This document shows positions 26,133 through 34,656 of a stretch of DNA of 64,000 nt, piece after piece (position 1 is the first letter of the stretch; each line of letters opens with the position of its first letter). Source of the stretch: Plantibacter sp. VKM Ac-2880 (GTDB lineage Bacteria > Actinomycetota > Actinomycetes > Actinomycetales > Microbacteriaceae). The position numbers were made by a program, and so were the translations under genes. The stretch is from assembly GCF_015351235.1 (NCBI RefSeq), contig NZ_JADKSJ010000001.1, positions 124,001 to 188,000 of the forward strand, written 5' to 3'. Under the pieces are notes generated by a model. The model ran no database searches. It worked only from the letters and a program-made list of their open reading frames with translations, and was not told the origin of the DNA.

Positions 26133-27061
26133 AGACCTCAGTACGGCTGTTCATCGCGCCGCGCAAGGCGCCTACAGCATACGATGAGGCAGCGAACCCA
26201 CCCTTCTCGGGGCTCCTTCCGCAGACTCTTGCGTATGAGCGTGCCGGGGGAGGAGCCGACCTGTCGCGGCCGGCCGTCTCGGGCACCCACTCACGCGTGG
26301 CCGCCTGCATTCCGGCATCACCAGTCCCGCACACCGGGGCCGCTCACGTGATGCACACGGTACTTCGGCCACCGCCCGCGCGCTCCGCTGAAGCTCCGAA
26401 ACTCGCAACTCGCTCAGTGAGGTTCATCTGTAGCGGGGCTGCGGTACGCACCACTGATGCCGCTTACCCTCGCCGAATCGGTCCGGTCGCGTCGATGCCG
26501 CACCGCCGCCATCATTGTCCGTGGCGGCACCCGGATCCCGCGGAGCCCTCCCCGCGACCCTGCTGCGCTGACCGCCAGCGGCCTTCATCGAGCACTCTGC
26601 CGATCAAGATCAGCTGTATCCACTTTGCCGGTCGGTGCGAACTCCTGTGCTGGCGATGTTCGCTGGCACGCTACACACGCCGGGGAAGTTGCCTCGACCC
26701 ACCCACCGGTTGATGCCCGCGGTAACCAGCGCGCGATCACAACCAGAAGGATTCGCCGGATGAGCACACCCGTCCGAAGAGTCGGCCGTGTGGAGACTCC
26801 TGCAGCTCGCCGCGCGTATGAACCGGAACACGCGTGGCGGTCAACGATCGACGAGGCTCTCGGTGCTCGCGGTACGTCCCTTGGCACGCAGATCATGGTG
26901 TCGCGCCAAGACCAGCGGCCGAGTGACCTGTAGCGGCACAGCCGACCTCGCGCAGTGATTGGCTGTAAAATGCTTCATATCAGCATCAGCGGAAGCTGAC
27001 TCAACACGAATCGGAGCGTCATCAGCCGGCGAATCAGGCTAAATTGATGCCCGATATGACC

Positions 27062-27138
27062 GGAGAATCGCTCCTGACGAACTCAGGCTCCCTATGAGGC
27101 GGCCTCAGCTAGGCCGAGTTCGTCAGGACGCATTCTCC
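27062..27138. repeat. Large nested inverted repeat downstream of rsmG
   Basis: Two 23-bp arms (27062-27084 and 27116-27138) are complementary except for a central CGC/GCG block. The loop ends in a second perfect hairpin, GGCCT-cagct-AGGCC (27101-27115), that stacks directly on the right arm. It lies about 75 bp after the rsmG stop codon. It could be a terminator, a stable RNA or a DNA cruciform. No T-run is seen. Confidence 0.7.
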
Positions 27139-27211
27139 TGGCGAGTGCGGATCGGCTTGATCGCCGAGCTCAGAGGCGCCGGCGGAGCACTCGGCGCCCT
27201 GACGAATCGAG

Positions 27212-27859
27212 TCAGCCGCGAACAACGCCTAGGATGACTCGCGTTGGCTCCGCGAGCACACCCTCGCCGAGCGTGCGTACCTCGACGCCGGACACCTTGT
27301 ACTTGCGCAGCTCCTTCGTCGAAGCATCGACCTCAGCTTGCGCGCCGGCACCCTTCATCAGCACAAGCTCGCCACCGTCACGAAGCAGGGGAGCGGTGAG
27401 CGGCAACAACTTGCGGAGCGCGCTGACCGCCCGAGCCGTCACCTGGTCGAGCTGCTCCGCGAGTCGGACCTCTTCCGCTCTCGCCCGCACGACCTCGACG
27501 TTCCGCAATCCGAGCGCCCCCACCTGGTCGTTCAACCACGCGACGCGACGCTCCATCGGCTCGATGAGGACGAAGTCGACATCAGGTCGTGCGATCGCCA
27601 GGACCAATCCGGGAAGCCCAGCACCCGTGCCGACATCGCCGACTCGTCCGGGACGAAGCAACGGCGCGACGATAGCGCTGTTCAAGATGTGTCGCGTCCA
27701 CAAGCGAGGGAGCTCCAACGGGCCGATAAGCCCAAGGGGTTCCCCGTGCGTCGCCAGATTCCTGGCGAACGAGCGACCGACCTCGATCTGCTCACCGAAC
27801 AGTTGGGCAGCCTCGGCCGGCTCCGGCTCGAGGACAGCAGCGTCTTGTGCGTCAGTCAT
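27212..27859 (-). CDS. rsmG: 16S rRNA (guanine-N7)-methyltransferase RsmG (GidB)
   Basis: The 215-aa Rossmann methyltransferase has SAM motif GDVGTGAGLPG (about 74-84) and the RsmG pattern TRHILNSAIVAP. It methylates G527 (E. coli numbering) in 16S rRNA; loss causes low-level streptomycin resistance in many bacteria. It ends the leftward rpmH-to-rsmG operon. The 25-bp gap to jag is largely filled by a parS site, which displaces any clear ribosome-binding site. Confidence 0.93.
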   Translation of the reverse strand: MTDAQDAAVLEPEPAEAAQLFGEQIEVGRSFARNLATHGEPLGLIGPLELPRLWTRHILNSAIVAPLLRPGRVGDVGTGAGLPGLVLAIARPDVDFVLIEPMERRVAWLNDQVGALGLRNVEVVRARAEEVRLAEQLDQVTARAVSALRKLLPLTAPLLRDGGELVLMKGAGAQAEVDASTKELRKYKVSGVEVRTLGEGVLAEPTRVILGVVRG

Positions 27860-27863
27860 CGCA

Positions 27864-27877
27864 GTTTCACGTGAAAC
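27864..27877. other. parS site (exact) in jag-rsmG gap
   Basis: GTTTCACGTGAAAC occupies the space where the rsmG ribosome-binding site would be expected (4 bp from the ATG). Confidence 0.9.
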
Positions 27878-27884
27878 GCGCGCG

Positions 27885-28391
27885 TCAGCCGCGCGTGATC
27901 ACGGTGTGGCGATCGCGTCCCTCGCCGTGCGATTCGGACACGAACCCACGAGCGGAGACAATGTCGTGCACCAACTTACGCTCGTAGCTCGACATGGGAG
28001 GAAGTGCCGCCTCGGTCGATCCGGCTTCGATACGCTCGACAGCACGCTCGACCAGAGCGCCGAGCTCCTGCTGACGAGCCTCGCGGGACCCACCGATGTC
28101 GAGGATGAGACGTGAGAACCCACCCGTGCGGTTCTGCACAGCGAGACGCGTCAGCTCCTGCAACGCGTTCACGGTGTCGGGACGGGACAGGAGACGGAGG
28201 TTGCTCTCGGTGGGGGAGTCGATCGACACGTACGCACGACCGTTGCGGGCATCGATGTCGATGTCACCGTCGATGTCGCAGATGTCGAGGAACTCCTCGA
28301 TGTAGTCCGCCGCGACGTCGCCCTCTTCTTCGAGTTGGCTGATCGTGGGGGCTTCTTCGTCCTGGGCTACGGCCAGTTCCTGGTCAGTCAC
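27885..28391 (-). CDS. jag: RNA-binding protein Jag/KhpB (KH and R3H domains)
   Basis: The 168-aa protein has an acidic N-terminus, a KH-like domain (about 45-105; the GxxG is degenerate, read near QNRTGGF) and a C-terminal R3H domain (about 110-168) with SYERKLVHDIV and ending HTVITRG. Jag-type proteins bind RNA and are linked to elongation and YidC. The spacing to yidC is 8 bp, so the two are probably one operon. Confidence 0.9.
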   Translation of the reverse strand: MTDQELAVAQDEEAPTISQLEEEGDVAADYIEEFLDICDIDGDIDIDARNGRAYVSIDSPTESNLRLLSRPDTVNALQELTRLAVQNRTGGFSRLILDIGGSREARQQELGALVERAVERIEAGSTEAALPPMSSYERKLVHDIVSARGFVSESHGEGRDRHTVITRG

Positions 28392-28399
28392 CGATACTC

Positions 28400-29383
28400 C
28401 TACTTGTCTCGTCCGTCGGACTGCTGCTTCTTGGCGCGCGCCTTGCCCATGGGCTGCTGGCGCTGAGCCGGGACCTTCTTCTCCGGCACGGGGGCCTCGG
28501 AGATCGAGATGACGTCACCGTTCGGCGTCATCAGCTTGCCCTTGCGGGCGAGGCGCTCCTCGCGGGCCTTCGCCGCGTCGGATCCGGGCGTCGGCATGTT
28601 CCGGATGACGAGGAACTGCTGCACCATCGTCCACGCGTTGGAGGTCAGCCAGTAGAACATGACGCCGAGCGGGAACGCGAAACCGGAGAACAGGAAGACG
28701 AACGGGAGGATGTAGAGGAGGATGCGCTGCTGCTTGAACTGCGGGCTGGCCTTCGTCTCAGCGGACATGTTCTTCGAGACGATCTGCAGCTGGGTGATGA
28801 ACTGCGAGGCGCACATCAGGATCACCATGACCGCGGCGATGATGACGACGGCCCAGTTGACCGGGTTGCCGGCCAGCGCGGCCTGCATGCTGGTGTGCAG
28901 GGGGGCGATACCGAAGAGGTTCGCGTCGCCGAACTGGACGGCGAGCGTCTCGTTCAGTGGACCGACGCCTGCCTTGCTCTTCTGGGCGTCGTTCAGCACG
29001 GAGAACAGGGCGAAGAAGATCGGCATCTGGACCAGGAGGGGCAGACATCCGCTGACGGGGGAGGTGCCGTGCTTCTTGTACAGCTCCATGGTCTCGCGGG
29101 ACATGGCCTCGCGGCTGGCCTGGTCGCGCTTGCCCTTGTACTTCTCCTGCACCTTCTTCATCTGCGGTGCGATCTCGAGCATCTTGCGCTGGCTCTTGAT
29201 CTGCTTGATGAACAGGGGGATGAGCGCCGCACGGACGACGAGGACGAGGCCGACGATCGAGAGGACCCAGGTGAGGCCGGCTGCCGGGTCGAGTCCGACG
29301 GCCGTCCACAGCAGGTGCCAACCCACGAGAAGCAGCTCGACCGCCCACTTGAGCGGCCAGAGAATTGTGCCGATGATGTCCAT
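28400..29383 (-). CDS. yidC: Membrane protein insertase YidC
   Basis: The 327-aa protein has the Oxa1/YidC core: five hydrophobic segments, Arg51 in the hydrophilic groove (VVRAALIPLFIKQIKSQR), a cytoplasmic hairpin and the MPIFFALFSVL segment. It ends in a long basic tail (KKVPAQRQQPMGKARAKKQQ) that can contact the ribosome. It inserts small membrane proteins with or without SecYEG. It lacks the large periplasmic domain of Gram-negative YidC, as expected. Confidence 0.95.
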   Translation of the reverse strand: MDIIGTILWPLKWAVELLLVGWHLLWTAVGLDPAAGLTWVLSIVGLVLVVRAALIPLFIKQIKSQRKMLEIAPQMKKVQEKYKGKRDQASREAMSRETMELYKKHGTSPVSGCLPLLVQMPIFFALFSVLNDAQKSKAGVGPLNETLAVQFGDANLFGIAPLHTSMQAALAGNPVNWAVVIIAAVMVILMCASQFITQLQIVSKNMSAETKASPQFKQQRILLYILPFVFLFSGFAFPLGVMFYWLTSNAWTMVQQFLVIRNMPTPGSDAAKAREERLARKGKLMTPNGDVISISEAPVPEKKVPAQRQQPMGKARAKKQQSDGRDK

Positions 29384-29392
29384 AGGTGCGGG

Positions 29393-29704
29393 TCAGCCCT
29401 TTCCGTGGCTCGGTTGCACTACAAATCCGTGAGGCGTGACGCTGTAGCGGAAGTTCTTCTTGGGAGGGACCTCGTCGAAGCGCGGTGCCGCCCACGGGTG
29501 GCAGCGCGCGATCCGCGCTGCGGCCAGGCCTGCGCCGACGACGACGCCGTGCTGTTGTACCGCTCCCAGAGCGTACGCGGAGCAGCTGGGGTAATACCGG
29601 CAGACGTCACCGTAGAGCGGTGACACGGTGGCTCGATACCCGCGAAGCGCCAGCACCGCGGCATTGCGGGGCGCGAGGCAGGCAGCAGCGAGAACACCGT
29701 TCAT
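29393..29704 (-). CDS. yidD: Membrane protein insertion efficiency factor YidD
   Basis: The 103-aa protein has the YidD hallmark CRYYPSCSAYALGAVQQHG followed by ARCHPWAAPRFDEVP. It is a small membrane-associated factor helping YidC. The ATG at 29704 overlaps the rnpA stop codon (ATGA), so translation is coupled; longer upstream frames run antisense over rnpA. Confidence 0.92.
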   Translation of the reverse strand: MNGVLAAACLAPRNAAVLALRGYRATVSPLYGDVCRYYPSCSAYALGAVQQHGVVVGAGLAAARIARCHPWAAPRFDEVPPKKNFRYSVTPHGFVVQPSHGKG

Positions 29705-30063
29705 CGGCGTGCATCCGTCCGGACCGGGGTGACGCCTCGCTTGGCGAACGCGCGGTCGAGTTCGTCGTGGAGCGCGGCGAACGGCGCGGTCGCGGCCGAC
29801 GGCAACGCGCGGATCACGACGTCGCTCCCGCGGGCAGCGGAATCGACGCTGTCGTGGCAAATGGCCTTGAGGCGCCGTCTGACGAGATTGCGTGTCACTG
29901 CGTTTCCGACCGTTTTCGCAACGATGAACCCGAAGCGCGGCTGTCCGCCCTTCGGGTTCATACGTACGTAGGTGACCGTGTGCTCGCCGACGAACCGGGA
30001 TCCGCGACGGACTACCCCTCGGTAGTCGTCGCCGGACGTGATCCGGCTCCCACGCTCGAGCAC
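29701..30063 (-). CDS. rnpA: Ribonuclease P protein component
   Basis: The 120-aa basic protein carries the RnpA core PRFGFIVAKTVGNAVTRNLVRRRLKAI. It binds the RNase P RNA for tRNA 5' maturation. GTG 30063 is preferred (VLERGSRITSGDDY); it leaves 7 bp to the rpmH stop codon. The order rpmH-rnpA-yidD-yidC-jag-rsmG is conserved. Confidence 0.92.
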   Translation of the reverse strand: MLERGSRITSGDDYRGVVRRGSRFVGEHTVTYVRMNPKGGQPRFGFIVAKTVGNAVTRNLVRRRLKAICHDSVDSAARGSDVVIRALPSAATAPFAALHDELDRAFAKRGVTPVRTDARR

Positions 30064-30070
30064 GACGGCT

Positions 30071-30208
30071 CTACGCGGAGAGTTCGGTGCGGCCCTTGGC
30101 GCGACGAGCCGACAGGATGCCACGGCCGGCACGCGTGCGCATGCGCAGACGGAAGCCGTGCTTCTTGGCGCGACGGCGGTTGTTCGGCTGGAAGGTTCTC
30201 TTGCTCAT
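30071..30208 (-). CDS. rpmH: 50S ribosomal protein L34
   Basis: The 45-aa peptide [18 protein letters not shown]...[15 protein letters not shown] is L34 throughout. It is the first gene of the leftward operon, and the gap up to dnaA (30209-30535) holds its promoter. Confidence 0.97.
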   Translation of the reverse strand: MSKRTFQPNNRRRAKKHGFRLRMRTRAGRGILSARRAKGRTELSA

Positions 30209-30535
30209 AATTACGATCTCCGGATCATGACCAACCACTGCACAGGTGGCAGCAGGGTACGGAAGGGTGCCCGTGGGCAGAAGTCAACTGATTCAAACTA
30301 CGGGGTCGACGGTCGAAGGTCAAACCAGGTGCGGCCAAACGACTGATTATCCACAGGATTCCCAGAAATTGTAGCAGTGACACGCAGGCCCGCCGTACAG
30401 TGATTTGGGCCTGGGGCGACGTGTTGTTAGCGTGAGTCCCCGGGTTATGCACAGCGTGTGGATAGCACCGTGTTCAGCCCCGCATACTCAGGGGAGAGCC
30501 TGTGGATGAACCTGTGAGTATGTGTGGGGAGAACT
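30209..30535. promoter_or_regulatory. rpmH-dnaA divergent promoter region with DnaA boxes
   Basis: The gap between the divergent rpmH and dnaA genes contains one perfect DnaA box, TTATCCACA (30347-30355), and two close variants, TTATGCACA (30445-30453) and TGTGGATAG (30457-30465). TGTGGATGA is at 30501. The pattern fits DnaA autoregulation of dnaA. The dnaA ribosome-binding site is GGGGAGA just before the ATG. Confidence 0.75.
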
Positions 30536-31957
30536 ATGTCGGACGCCGACGATGCGATCGCTGAGACCTGGCAAACGGTGCTCGGGATCCTCTCCGTCGA
30601 CGACCGCATCACCCCGCCGCTGCGAGGGTTCCTGAACCTCATCGTGCCCAAGGGCATCATGGGCGGCACCTTCTACCTCGAGGTCCCGAACGAGTTCACG
30701 ATGGGGATGTTGAACCAGCGCATGCGCGCGCCCATCCTCGCCGCCCTCGGTTCGATCGTCGAAGGCGGCCCCGTCAGCAACTACGCGATCGTCGTCAACC
30801 CCGACATCGTCGAGGAGCGGTACGAGCAGGCCGGCTTCCAGCACATCGATCCGGCACCGCTCGAGTCACCGCAGCCGCAGTTGACCCCGACACCGACCCT
30901 GCCGGCGCGGGAGAACGACACCCGACTCAACCCGAAGTACAGCTTCGACAACTTCGTCATCGGTCAGTCCAACCGGTTCGCGCACGCGGCCGCCGTCGCG
31001 GTGGCCGAAGCGCCGGCGAAGGCCTACAACCCGCTGTTCGTGTATGGCGACTCCGGCCTCGGCAAGACACACCTCCTCCATGCCATCGGCCACTACGCCA
31101 TGAACCTCTACGCCGGCATCCGCGTGCGGTACGTCTCGAGTGAGGAGTTCACGAATGACTTCATCAACTCGATCGCGAACAACCGCGGATCCTTCTTCCA
31201 GTCGCGGTACCGGGACATCGACATCCTCCTGATCGACGACATCCAGTTCCTCCAGGGCAAGGCGGAGACGCAGGAGGCGTTCTTCCACACCTTCAACACC
31301 CTGCACGACCACAACAAGCAGGTCGTCATCACGAGCGACCTGCCGCCGAAGGCGCTGACAGGCTTCGAGGAGCGCATGCGTTCGCGCTTCGAGTGGGGTC
31401 TCATCACCGACGTCCAGGCACCCGACCTCGAGACACGGATCGCCATCCTGCGCAAGAAGGCGCAGAACGAGAAACTCCACATCCCGGACGAGGTGCTCGA
31501 GTTCATCGCGACGAAGGTGTCGAGCAACATCCGCGAGCTCGAGGGCACCCTCATCCGTGTGGTCGCCTTCGCGAGCCTGAATCGGACGGCGGTCGACATG
31601 ACGCTGGCCCAGACGGTCCTGAAGGACGTCATCAGCCTCGACGACGACAACGTCATCTCGCCCATCGACATCATCAACACGACCGCGGACTACTTCAAGC
31701 TCTCGGTCGACGACCTGTACGGCTCGAGTCGCTCTCAGGCCGTCGCGACGGCACGGCAGATCGCGATGTACCTGTGCCGTGAGCTGACCAACCTGTCCCT
31801 GCCCAAGATCGGACAGCTGTTCGGCAACCGCGACCACACCACGGTCATGTACGCCAACCGGAAGATCACGGACCTCATGCAGGAGAAGCGCTCGATCTAC
31901 AACCAGGTCACCGAGCTCACGAGCCGGATCAAGCAGAACCTCCGCTACGGCTCCTGA
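30536..31957 (+). CDS. dnaA: Chromosomal replication initiator DnaA
   Basis: The 473-aa protein has domain I (1-90), a Pro-rich linker (about 105-125), AAA+ domain III with Walker [10 protein letters not shown] (171-179) and Walker [12 protein letters not shown], and domain IV with the DNA-binding signature [15 protein letters not shown]-bound DnaA opens oriC. ATG 30536 fits the family N-terminus ([19 protein letters not shown]) and has GGGGAG at a good distance; the in-frame GTG 30524 is discounted. A terminator follows at 31996. Confidence 0.97.
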   Translation: MSDADDAIAETWQTVLGILSVDDRITPPLRGFLNLIVPKGIMGGTFYLEVPNEFTMGMLNQRMRAPILAALGSIVEGGPVSNYAIVVNPDIVEERYEQAGFQHIDPAPLESPQPQLTPTPTLPARENDTRLNPKYSFDNFVIGQSNRFAHAAAVAVAEAPAKAYNPLFVYGDSGLGKTHLLHAIGHYAMNLYAGIRVRYVSSEEFTNDFINSIANNRGSFFQSRYRDIDILLIDDIQFLQGKAETQEAFFHTFNTLHDHNKQVVITSDLPPKALTGFEERMRSRFEWGLITDVQAPDLETRIAILRKKAQNEKLHIPDEVLEFIATKVSSNIRELEGTLIRVVAFASLNRTAVDMTLAQTVLKDVISLDDDNVISPIDIINTTADYFKLSVDDLYGSSRSQAVATARQIAMYLCRELTNLSLPKIGQLFGNRDHTTVMYANRKITDLMQEKRSIYNQVTELTSRIKQNLRYGS

Positions 31958-31995
31958 GCCCCGCGTCCGTCCTGACGCGTCCTGATGAACGTTTC

Positions 31996-32031
31996 CGGCC
32001 TCTCGACACCCGTGACGGGCTCGAGGGGCCG
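31996..32031 (+). terminator. Terminator after dnaA
   Basis: CGGCCTCTCGA pairs with TCGAGGGGCCG (10 of 11 bases), with an inner CCCGT/ACGGG stem; TTTTCGTTC follows. Confidence 0.8.
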
Positions 32032-32088
32032 TTTTCGTTCATCACGCGTCGACGAGCAGGACGCCACCGCTCGGACCGGCCTCGGATC

Positions 32089-32363
32089 TGTCCACATTCC
32101 ACCGTCTCAGCCCTGTGGATAACCTGTGGAGAGATGTGGAAGCATCGGACCGCCTTGTGAGTGAACATCATTCACCGGCGATCGAGTCCCACACACCCGC
32201 TGCACTCTCTCCACAGGCCGCCACCAAGTTACACACATGTAGTTCCCTGTGTTCGAGCGGGTTCGAGCGACTTATCCACAGTTTCCACACCGGTTAAGAC
32301 TGTTAACCGTTAATTCAATGATCTCTCCGCCAAACAACCTTTCCCCAGGCTCGCTTCTCCACA
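32089..32363. other. oriC: Chromosomal origin oriC (DnaA-box array between dnaA and dnaN)
   Basis: The region holds two perfect boxes, TGTGGATAA (32114-32122) and TTATCCACA (32272-32280), plus variants TGTCCACAT (32089), TGTGGAGAG (32125), CTCTCCACA (32207), GTTTCCACA (32281) and TTCTCCACA (32355). Next to them is an A+T-rich stretch with GTTAAGACTGTTAACCGTTA (from about 32293), the probable unwinding element. This is the standard place of oriC in actinobacteria. Confidence 0.88.
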
Positions 32364-32442
32364 GCCTCGACGCCACTCGACGCCGGAGGCCGACCCACTA
32401 GCATTGGTGACGTCATCGAGAACCAGAGACAGGGGACTTGTC

Positions 32443-33594
32443 GTGCGATTCAGCGTCAACCGGGATGTATTCAGCGAAGCCGTCTCGTTCGCAGTGAAGC
32501 TGCTCCCGCAGCGCCCGACGCTGCCGATCCTCAACGGCATCCTCATCGAAGCCGGCGACGACGGTCTCATCCTGTCCTCGTTCGACTACGAGGTCTCGAG
32601 CCAGACCGGCATCGCAGCAGAGGTCGAGGAGTCCGGCACCGCGCTCGTCAACGGCCGTCTGCTCTCCGAGATCGCCAGCCGACTCCCCAATGCGCCGGTC
32701 CGGTTCAGCAAGGTCGAGAACCGCATCGAGGTCACCTGCGGTTCCGCACGGTTCACGCTCGGTTCGATGCCCGTCGAGGAGTACCCGACCATCCCGCAGG
32801 TCGATGCCGAGTTCGGACTCGTCCCCGCCGACGAGTTCGCGACGGCAGTCAGCCAGGTCGCCGTCGCGGCGAGCCGCGACGACGTCACCCCGGTCATCAC
32901 CGGCGTGCAGCTGGAGGTCTCGAAGACGAGCCTCAGCCTCGTCGCCACCGACCGCTACCGGGTCGCGGTCCGCGAGATCGACTGGGACTCCGGTCAGGGC
33001 GACGGATCCAGCGAGACGGTCACGGCGCTCGTGCCCGCCCGGACCCTGCAGGAGGTCGGCAAGACGTTCGGGCACAGCGGGAACATCAACGTCGCGATCA
33101 CGAACCGCGACGACCGCGAGCTCATCGCTTTCCGGGCCGACCGCAAGACGGTCACCTCGCTCCTGATCAAGGGCAACTTCCCGCCGGTCAAGCGACTCTT
33201 CCCCGAGACGACGGACAACTACGCGATCATCAACACCGCGGAACTCATCGAGGCGACCCGACGCATGTCGCTGGTTCTCGAGCGCGAAGCGGCCCTCCGC
33301 TTCACCTTCACCATCGACGGGCTCACGCTCGAGGCCGTCGGATCCGAGCAGGCGCAGGCATCGGAAGGCATCGACGCCCTCCTCACCGGCGACGACATCG
33401 TGCTCTCCCTGAAGCCGCAGTTCCTGATCGACGGTCTGACCGCGGTCCGGAGCGAGTACGTGCGCTTCTCGTTCACCAAGACGGAGAACACGAACAAGCC
33501 GGGACCCATGCTCATCACGAGCCAATCCTCCAAGGATCAGCCGGGTGCCGACAGCTACAAGTACCTGCTGCAGCCGAACCTGCTGCTGCGCTGA
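32443..33594 (+). CDS. dnaN: DNA polymerase III beta subunit (sliding clamp)
   Basis: The 383-aa clamp has three repeated domains (VRFSVNRDVFSEAVSFAV..., and the DNYAIINTAELIEATRRMSLV third domain), and its C-terminal loop reads SYKYLLQPNLLLR. It encircles DNA and tethers polymerase III. GTG 32443 has AGGGGA upstream and matches the family start; ATG 32404 would place the start inside oriC. Only 17 bp separate it from gnd. Confidence 0.95.
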   Translation: MRFSVNRDVFSEAVSFAVKLLPQRPTLPILNGILIEAGDDGLILSSFDYEVSSQTGIAAEVEESGTALVNGRLLSEIASRLPNAPVRFSKVENRIEVTCGSARFTLGSMPVEEYPTIPQVDAEFGLVPADEFATAVSQVAVAASRDDVTPVITGVQLEVSKTSLSLVATDRYRVAVREIDWDSGQGDGSSETVTALVPARTLQEVGKTFGHSGNINVAITNRDDRELIAFRADRKTVTSLLIKGNFPPVKRLFPETTDNYAIINTAELIEATRRMSLVLEREAALRFTFTIDGLTLEAVGSEQAQASEGIDALLTGDDIVLSLKPQFLIDGLTAVRSEYVRFSFTKTENTNKPGPMLITSQSSKDQPGADSYKYLLQPNLLLR

Positions 33595-33611
33595 CACGCA
33601 AAGGATTTACC

Positions 33612-34502
33612 ATGCACATCGGTCTCGTCGGTCTCGGCAAGATGGGCAACAACATGCGCACGCGTCTGCGTGCGAACGGCATCGAGGTCACTGGTTTCGA
33701 CCGGAACCCGGATGTCACGGACGTCGCGACGATCAGCGACCTCGTCGCTGCACTCCCGGCACCTCGCACGGTCTGGGTGATGGTTCCCGCGGGAGCGATC
33801 ACCGATTCGGTCGTCGAGGAACTCAACGGTCTGCTGGAAGCCGGTGACCTCGTCATCGACGGTGGCAACAGCCGGTTCACCGACGACTTCAAGCACGCCG
33901 AACTGCTCTCCGCCAAGGGCATCGACTACATCGATGCCGGCGTCTCGGGCGGTGTCTGGGGTGTCGACAACGGTTACGGCCTCATGGTCGGCGGCTCCAA
34001 GGAGCAGGTCGAGCGGGTCATGCCGGTCTTCGACGCGCTTCGGCCCGAAGGTCCGCGTGACGAGGGCTTCGTCCACGTCGGCGAGGTCGGCGCCGGCCAC
34101 TACGCCAAGATGGTCCACAACGGCATCGAGTACGCCCTCATGCAGGCGTACGCCGAGGGCTTCGAGCTCCTCGACAAGCGCGAGGACATCATCAAGGACG
34201 TCCCGGGCACCTTCAAGGCCTGGCAGCGCGGCACCGTCGTGCGGTCCTGGCTGCTCGAGCTCCTCGTCCGCGCCCTCGAGGAGGACCCGGACTTCGAGCA
34301 GATCGAAGGGTACGTCGAGGACTCCGGTGAGGGTCGCTGGACGATCGAGGAAGCCATCGCCAACGCGGTGCCCGTCCCGACGATCTCCGCGTCGATCTTC
34401 GCCCGGTTCGTCTCGCGCCAGGAGGACTCGCCGGCGATGAAGGCCGTCGCAGCCCTCCGGAACCAGTTCGGTGGACACGCGGTCAAGAAGGCCGACGACT
34501 GA
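33612..34502 (+). CDS. gnd: 6-phosphogluconate dehydrogenase (short, GndA-type)
   Basis: The 296-aa protein has the nucleotide motif GLVGLGKMGNNM at the start, DGGNSRF (substrate), and SGGVWGVDNGYGLMVGG with the catalytic His/Lys further on (AKMVHNGIEYALMQ). This short class is decarboxylating and typical of actinobacteria, where the gene sits between dnaN and recF. It feeds NADPH and ribulose-5-phosphate into metabolism. A terminator follows, so recF probably has its own promoter. Confidence 0.93.
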   Translation: MHIGLVGLGKMGNNMRTRLRANGIEVTGFDRNPDVTDVATISDLVAALPAPRTVWVMVPAGAITDSVVEELNGLLEAGDLVIDGGNSRFTDDFKHAELLSAKGIDYIDAGVSGGVWGVDNGYGLMVGGSKEQVERVMPVFDALRPEGPRDEGFVHVGEVGAGHYAKMVHNGIEYALMQAYAEGFELLDKREDIIKDVPGTFKAWQRGTVVRSWLLELLVRALEEDPDFEQIEGYVEDSGEGRWTIEEAIANAVPVPTISASIFARFVSRQEDSPAMKAVAALRNQFGGHAVKKADD

Positions 34503-34528
34503 TTCACGACGCCTCCTGACGAACGAGA

Positions 34529-34565
34529 CGACCCTCCCGCGGCTCTATGCTCGCCGGGAGGGTCG
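34529..34565 (+). terminator. Terminator after gnd
   Basis: CGACCCTCCCG and CGGGAGGGTCG form a perfect 11-bp stem with CTTTCGTTC after it. Confidence 0.85.
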
Positions 34566-34656
34566 CTTTCGTTCACCATGCGCTCTTCAGTCGCCGGTGT
34601 CGCCGGTGTCGTCGAGTGCGCAGGAGGCCGGCGTCGGGGCGAGACGGTAGGGTGAC

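Larger units (their letters stand above)
24558..27211. other. Gene-poor centromere region between parA and rsmG (about 2.65 kb)
   Basis: No convincing gene was found on either strand. Open frames here have poor codon use, and several translate parS itself. Contents: five parS or near-parS sites, two perfect DnaA boxes TTATCCACA (24746-24754 and 25068-25076), an inverted repeat GTTCCGCG-N6-CGCGGAAC (24893-24914) and a large stem-loop (27062-27138). A 57-codon ORF (26760-26933, +) with AGAAGGA upstream is the best small-gene candidate but is weak. In many actinobacteria parA and rsmG are almost adjacent, so the length is unusual. Confidence 0.7.

Noticed and set aside
26069-26713. 214-codon frame in the centromere region
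   Set aside because: It translates a parS site near its start and has Cys/Arg/Pro-rich random composition, with no family resemblance.
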